Assembly: GCA_947372405.1 (NCBI GenBank) | Contig: CANBTO010000101.1 | Location: 1 to 11,746 of the forward strand | Length of the DNA: 11,746 nt | Source: Verrucomicrobiaceae bacterium | GTDB taxonomy: Bacteria > Verrucomicrobiota > Verrucomicrobiae > Verrucomicrobiales > Akkermansiaceae | Direction of reading: 5' to 3' | Shown here: one piece after another, positions 8,196 through 11,746 of the stretch | How the letters are laid out: each line of letters begins with the position of its first letter | How positions within the stretch are numbered: the first letter of the stretch is position 1 | Program-made: the position numbers and the translations under genes | The notes under the pieces: model-generated | The model's input: the letters and a program-made list of their open reading frames with translations, nothing else | What the model was told of the DNA's origin: nothing | Databases searched by the model: none

Positions 8196-9152
8196 TTAAT
8201 CCGCCGCCGGTCGGTAAGGGAAATCAGTTTCATCATTTCGAGGTTTCCAGTCGCCGAGCACCCGATCCCGGCCGAAGTCCGCCGGTGCCGGATCATCGGT
8301 GGCGATCACCCATAAGACTCTTCCACCGGATGAGGAGCCCGCGCCGTGGCATGCGTATTCCGCGAAGCGGGCCAGCGGTCCTTCGACGTTCCATTCGCGC
8401 CATCCTTCCGGTCGAATGCCGGCACCGATTTCGCAGCGGACAAAGGTGGCGCTCGGCGAATCATGCCACGGTCGACCGAGATGGCTCGCCGGATTTCCCG
8501 ACGGAAAGAGAATCCGGCAGTTTTCAAACACCAGGCCGGTTTTCCCCTTGGGAGTGGAAGGCGCGACGATGCAACCCGGCTCGCGGCATCGGATCTCACA
8601 GTTCGAGAAAAACGCGGTGGCCGATCCATAGATGAAATCGACGTGGCCGGAGACATGACAATCTTCTATCAACATCCTTCCGGAATCGATCCTGAGCGTA
8701 TCCTGCCAACCGTCGATCCGGCAACGCTGGAAGACCACGCGATCGGCCTCGACCGAACAGGCCTGCGCCTGCATGCCCTTGCCGTAGGTGTTTTCGATCG
8801 TGAGATCCTCGATCCGCGAGTCATCCGCAGTCACCAGCAGTGCCGCCGCGCCGCGCCAACCGAGCGGCTGCATGTCCGCGCCGGGCATCGCCTGGCCGAG
8901 GTTGCAGGTCAGCACGGTCGATGGTCCCGATCCGCGCAATGTGACCCGGGGTTTGTTGAGCACGGTGTGACCGAAATACGTGCCGGGCTGGATGAGGATG
9001 AGATTCTGCGTAACATGATCCGATGGGACCGCATCGATGGCCGCCTGCACGGTCTGAAAATCAGCTCCCGCAGGGCCAACCGTCTTGAACGGTTTTTCCG
9101 CCAAAGCCACGAGGGTGAGGGCGGACAAGACAAGTGGAACGCGGAAACACAT
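8196..9152 (-). CDS. CE8 pectin methylesterase
   Basis: Carbohydrate esterase family 8 (pectinesterase), which removes methyl groups from esterified homogalacturonan and so prepares it for GH28 and lyases. I chose ATG 9152 because the product then begins MCFRVPLVLSALTLVALA, an ordinary signal peptide. An ATG at 9206 is in frame but gives an odd 18-residue extension, and it touches a perfect hairpin. The mature protein is a right-handed beta-helix. Motifs, numbered from ATG 9152: DFQTVQAAIDAV near the start, QAQA at 128-131, GWQDTL with acid/base Asp151, HVDFIYG with nucleophile Asp172, and LGRPW with Arg227 for substrate binding. All expected catalytic residues are present. At 318 residues it is of normal bacterial size with no added domain. 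It follows the PL4 gene by 83 bases and precedes GH28 by 58. Confidence 0.94.
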   Translation of the reverse strand: MCFRVPLVLSALTLVALAEKPFKTVGPAGADFQTVQAAIDAVPSDHVTQNLILIQPGTYFGHTVLNKPRVTLRGSGPSTVLTCNLGQAMPGADMQPLGWRGAAALLVTADDSRIEDLTIENTYGKGMQAQACSVEADRVVFQRCRIDGWQDTLRIDSGRMLIEDCHVSGHVDFIYGSATAFFSNCEIRCREPGCIVAPSTPKGKTGLVFENCRILFPSGNPASHLGRPWHDSPSATFVRCEIGAGIRPEGWREWNVEGPLARFAEYACHGAGSSSGGRVLWVIATDDPAPADFGRDRVLGDWKPRNDETDFPYRPAAD

Positions 9153-9205
9153 TGGCGGACGAAAGGGCTGCGGGAAGCCTACACCCATCATCGATCGGTT
9201 TGGCA

Positions 9206-9221
9206 TAACCCATCCGGGTTA
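9206..9221. repeat. Perfect inverted repeat in the PL4-CE8 gap
   Basis: TAACCC-ATCC-GGGTTA: a 6-bp perfect stem with a 4-base loop, located in the 83-base gap between the PL4 stop (9236) and the preferred CE8 start (9152). There is no T-run after it on the minus strand, so it is not a typical intrinsic terminator. It could stabilise or help process the operon mRNA, or slow translation from the alternative ATG at 9206. A chance repeat of this size is also possible. Confidence 0.4.
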
Positions 9222-9235
9222 CTGCGACCGGAAGC

Positions 9236-10903
9236 TTATCTGCCGGCGGTCTTCGGAATCATGTCCACACAGTCGATGGCGTATCCCGGACTCAGGAAAC
9301 CATCGCCGCCGTTTCCGCTGACCACGCCGATTTCCAACCGGTTCTCCCCCACCCTCAGGGCGGATGCCGGGACATCGAAGGAAAGCATCCGGTTGTTACC
9401 CCGGTACGTTCCGATCGTTAGAGCGCGCGACTTCGGCTGATCCGCCGGTGGTGGAACGCGGGATGCCCAGGAATTAACCTTGATCCTCGGCCGGGCGGCG
9501 CTTTGCGCCGTGGTGATGCCGATGCGCACGGTGCAGGCGGTGAGCTGGGCGGAGGTGAGCCGGAAATTGACGGATTGACTGCCGTTCACATTCATCCACT
9601 GGCAGGAAGGAAAGTCGGATAGTGAACTGGTGCCGATGATGAACGGAGCGCAGGTCCACGGTTTCTGGCGCTTGTCCGAGGGATGCATGAGACAGATGTT
9701 TCTGCCGTTTCTGAATTCAAGCGGCGTTCCGTCCCAGTCCCCAATGCGCCAGACCGGAACCACCCGCGATGGATCGTGGTCGAGTGTGGTGTTGGGCAGC
9801 CTAACAGTCCGGCCTGCGGTGACATGGACATTGTCGGTGTGGATCTCGAGTTCACCTTTGTAAACGGTCATCCTGTAATCGCCGGGTTTCATGCCGGGGC
9901 AGACGGCGGTGCCATTCACCGGATCGGCAGCGGTCCAGTATTGCGCGGTGGGATTGGCGAAGGCGACGGTGTACGGGTGGGTGGAATCCATGCCTTTGGC
10001 GAGCAAGGCGAGACCACCACGAACGGAGGATGGCGCCTGTCCGGTTAGATCGAGTCGCTCAATGAAGCCCATGTCCGGCAGCGTGGCTTTTTCGCCATCA
10101 GTGAAGAGTAGCGCGTAAGGACCATAGAGCACGCCCGAGCGTCTCGTCTCAGTCTGTGCGTGACCGGAGTTCATGTAATTGTATACCTCCGCATCGCTAC
10201 CGCTCTGGTTCTGAATGTCGCGGAAGAAGGGGCCGCCGGAGGAGCTTTCGCGATTGCCATAAAACATGAATACTCCGCGTCCGGGTCCCGTCACCCCGCG
10301 CAGGATGAGGCTTTTCGCCTGATCGTTTCCATAATATTTGCTATGGGTGATTCCATTGGCCGTGCCCGAAACATCGGAGGACTCGACATTCCCGGTGCAG
10401 TCACGGCGATTGGATTCCGGCGGGACGCCAGGAAATAGATCGCCCTGCAAACGTGTGATCCAGCGCAACTCACCCACTTGCGGCTGTTTGACTACATGGG
10501 TGGCCATGTAGATCGTGTTGTCGCCCTTCCGGACGATGTAGTACTGGGTGAAATCCGGCACCACGCCGTTCTTGTTGTTGGTCTGCACGGTGATCATGGC
10601 GATCCCGGCTTCTACCCGGGCGCTAGTGGTGGTGCCCTCAGGTCCGAGACCGGAGGCGATGTGGGACGCGCGCTTCCGATCGTTGAGTTCCGTCCCGCGC
10701 CATTGGATGGAGTCGATATCGCCGTTCTTCTCCGCGACACGGAAAACGAGCCCCGCACCGGTGTGCACCGTATGGTGATCGTTTGCCGTGACCACGCCGA
10801 AGTCATCCGCCAACAACGGACCGCTTCCAGCCAAACCAAAACCCATCAGCACGAACTGACGAGCACGTGACTGGTTCACTGGATTGACAGACCAGAGTCT
10901 CAT
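9236..10903 (-). CDS. PL4 rhamnogalacturonan lyase, fungal type
   Basis: A second family 4 lyase, 555 residues, acting on the rhamnogalacturonan I backbone by beta-elimination. Signal peptide with a rather long n-region, ending in GFGLAGSGPLLA (mature start near residue 33). Along its whole length it resembles the Aspergillus aculeatus RGL4 enzyme as I remember it: HSKYYG with Lys189, ESSSGGPFFRDI at 219-230, NSGHAQTE with His248, then the small FnIII-like domain with MKPGDYRMTVYKGE at 338-351, and the C-terminal domain with RIGDWDGTP at 386-394, FRNGRN and MHPSD, ending in AIDCVDM. The Lys-His spacing of 59 fits the fungal pair Lys150/His210. Its ATG at 10903 overlaps the TGA of the upstream hypothetical gene (ATGA), and CE8 follows. 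It is clearly a different PL4 lineage from the protein at 4866-6773, so the operon holds two lyases rather than a recent duplication. Confidence 0.94.
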   Translation of the reverse strand: MRLWSVNPVNQSRARQFVLMGFGLAGSGPLLADDFGVVTANDHHTVHTGAGLVFRVAEKNGDIDSIQWRGTELNDRKRASHIASGLGPEGTTTSARVEAGIAMITVQTNNKNGVVPDFTQYYIVRKGDNTIYMATHVVKQPQVGELRWITRLQGDLFPGVPPESNRRDCTGNVESSDVSGTANGITHSKYYGNDQAKSLILRGVTGPGRGVFMFYGNRESSSGGPFFRDIQNQSGSDAEVYNYMNSGHAQTETRRSGVLYGPYALLFTDGEKATLPDMGFIERLDLTGQAPSSVRGGLALLAKGMDSTHPYTVAFANPTAQYWTAADPVNGTAVCPGMKPGDYRMTVYKGELEIHTDNVHVTAGRTVRLPNTTLDHDPSRVVPVWRIGDWDGTPLEFRNGRNICLMHPSDKRQKPWTCAPFIIGTSSLSDFPSCQWMNVNGSQSVNFRLTSAQLTACTVRIGITTAQSAARPRIKVNSWASRVPPPADQPKSRALTIGTYRGNNRMLSFDVPASALRVGENRLEIGVVSGNGGDGFLSPGYAIDCVDMIPKTAGR

Positions 10904-11289
10904 TTGGATCCACGGGATTGCGGCGGCCCGCCATCGGACAGACGAAGGGCATCAAGGTTGATGAGGATCTTATCCACCAAGCCCGCATCCACTGCGACGA
11001 GATTTCGCGTGTTCCAGCCGTTATTCAACAAGTCGGCATACCGGATCACCCGCCCGGCGGCATTGCTGAGAACACGCTCGCGCCATTCGTCGGATTTCGG
11101 TTCGAAGCCTACAGTACAAGCAGGGGCAAAGGATCCGAGGAAAGGCGGCATCCGGTATTTCACTGCTTCTGGGCGAGGTTGACCAGACGCACCCAGCGAC
11201 CTTGGTTGTATCGTGAACATCATCCCGGAAGCAGACATTTGCAGCGGCGGAAAAGGATGACGCCTTGCTGTTACCTCAAAGTAAACCAT
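10900..11289 (-). CDS. Hypothetical protein coupled to PL4 gene
   Basis: A 129-residue reading frame I do not recognise. Its ATG at 11289 lies inside the end of the pseudopilin gene (19-bp overlap) and its TGA overlaps the ATG of the PL4 gene (ATGA), which is the main support for it being translated. The C-terminal half looks like real protein (RVIRYADLLNNGW, then GLVDKILINLDALRLSDGG). The N-terminal half, rich in Pro, Met and Arg, looks less so, and other frames there contain stops. The frame may be a shortened or frameshifted remnant, or the true start may be further inside (ATG codons at residues 18, 23, 24 and 46). It has no signal peptide or membrane segment. Confidence 0.42.
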   Translation of the reverse strand: MVYFEVTARRHPFPPLQMSASGMMFTIQPRSLGASGQPRPEAVKYRMPPFLGSFAPACTVGFEPKSDEWRERVLSNAAGRVIRYADLLNNGWNTRNLVAVDAGLVDKILINLDALRLSDGGPPQSRGSK

Positions 11290-11746
11290 CGCTCAAGCAT
11301 ACTCTTGTTGGAGAGGTCTCCCGAATTATAGGATGATATATGTCCGTCGCCGAAGAGGGCGTTGATCTTCGCGTGATGGCGTTGGGTGTCACCGGAGAGA
11401 AGTGCTTTGGTGGCATCGGGGATGTCATCCGGTCCATTCAGAACAAGGGCGTCGGCATCCATCATCACAAGCAACTGCGAAAGGTCGTTTGCGGTGTTCA
11501 GGTTGTAGCTGCTGGCATTGGGAATCTTGGGATTGGGCCGGGTCATCGCATATCCCACCGGGCCGTTGCCCGTGCCATCCCACTTCTGCGACGGACAGCG
11601 CCGGCGCATCTGGGTGGCCAGAACATTTTTGCCATCCATCACAGCAGTGGCCTTGGTGATATCACCTCCAAGGTAGGTTTCGTAATATCGGGCGTTGTTG
11701 CTGATGCTTGCCCAGTTGTTCCATTGCACGGCGCTGTTGTTGTCCG
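11271..11746 (-). CDS. H-X9-DG pseudopilin-like protein, 5' part missing
   Basis: The 3' portion (about 158 residues) of a gene that enters from the right edge; the frame stays open to the last base, so the GTG at 11729 is probably an internal Val codon. The end carries His, nine residues, then Asp-Gly (RHHAKINALFGDGH; His codon at 11378-11376), the H-X9-DG motif of prepilin-processing-associated proteins. The upstream stretch with MRRRCPSQ and GYAM fits the usual CPS...Y(A/G)M pattern of this family. The family normally has an N-terminal prepilin cleavage site and one transmembrane helix, resembling type II secretion pseudopilin GspG; that part lies outside the window. Such genes are very numerous in Verrucomicrobiota and Planctomycetota and often sit beside carbohydrate-degradation genes. 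Its role here is unknown. It appears to be upstream in the same transcript as the pectin enzymes. Confidence 0.8.
   Translation of the reverse strand, partial: DNNSAVQWNNWASISNNARYYETYLGGDITKATAVMDGKNVLATQMRRRCPSQKWDGTGNGPVGYAMTRPNPKIPNASSYNLNTANDLSQLLVMMDADALVLNGPDDIPDATKALLSGDTQRHHAKINALFGDGHISSYNSGDLSNKSMLERWFTLR

Noticed and set aside
8346..9440. 364-residue plus-strand frame opposite CE8
   Set aside because: Shadow of a clear pectinesterase with all catalytic residues on the other strand.

Overview
The window reads as part of a plant-pectin degradation locus from a GC-rich Gram-negative bacterium, most likely a Verrucomicrobiota member. Every carbohydrate enzyme carries an N-terminal signal peptide. 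The set (two rhamnogalacturonan lyases, a GH28 polygalacturonase, a CE8 pectin methylesterase, a DUF4861 protein and a GH2 enzyme) is typical of that phylum's polysaccharide loci. A type II-like pseudopilin with the H-X9-DG signature, a family common in Verrucomicrobiota and Planctomycetota, lies at the right edge. The phylum call is inference; no rRNA or other marker gene is present.

Layout. Positions 114-749 (minus) hold a small beta-rich protein resembling the BsuPI family. Positions 750-1315 contain no gene I can defend, only a possible frameshifted coding remnant. Positions 1316-3685 (plus) encode a secreted GH2 glycosidase. It runs tail to tail against a long minus-strand block that fills the rest of the window. 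In transcription order, right to left, that block is: the 3' part of an H-X9-DG pseudopilin (11746-11271), a small hypothetical protein (11289-10900), a fungal-type PL4 rhamnogalacturonan lyase (10903-9236), a CE8 pectinesterase (9152-8196), a GH28 enzyme (8137-6770), a second, plant/bacterial-type PL4 lyase (6773-4866) and a DUF4861 protein (4861-3701). Several junctions are 4-bp ATGA overlaps or gaps of a few bases, so these genes are very probably one operon.

How it works together (inference from family knowledge). CE8 removes methyl esters from homogalacturonan. GH28 hydrolyses the exposed galacturonan or rhamnogalacturonan backbone. The two PL4 lyases cut rhamnogalacturonan I by beta-elimination, leaving unsaturated galacturonosyl ends. 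GH2 probably removes beta-linked sugars such as galactose from side chains or oligosaccharides. DUF4861 is the member without an assigned activity. No transporter, sensor or regulator and no enzyme of cytoplasmic uronate metabolism is seen, so those steps must be encoded elsewhere.

Points that stand out are the two divergent PL4 lyases in one operon, a GH28 enzyme with Asn where polygalacturonases have the active-site His, the DUF4861 protein of unknown activity, and the coupling of the enzyme operon to a pseudopilin gene through a small hypothetical protein. I see no CRISPR array, tRNA, rRNA, insertion sequence or phage gene, and no convincing evidence of a wholly new system.
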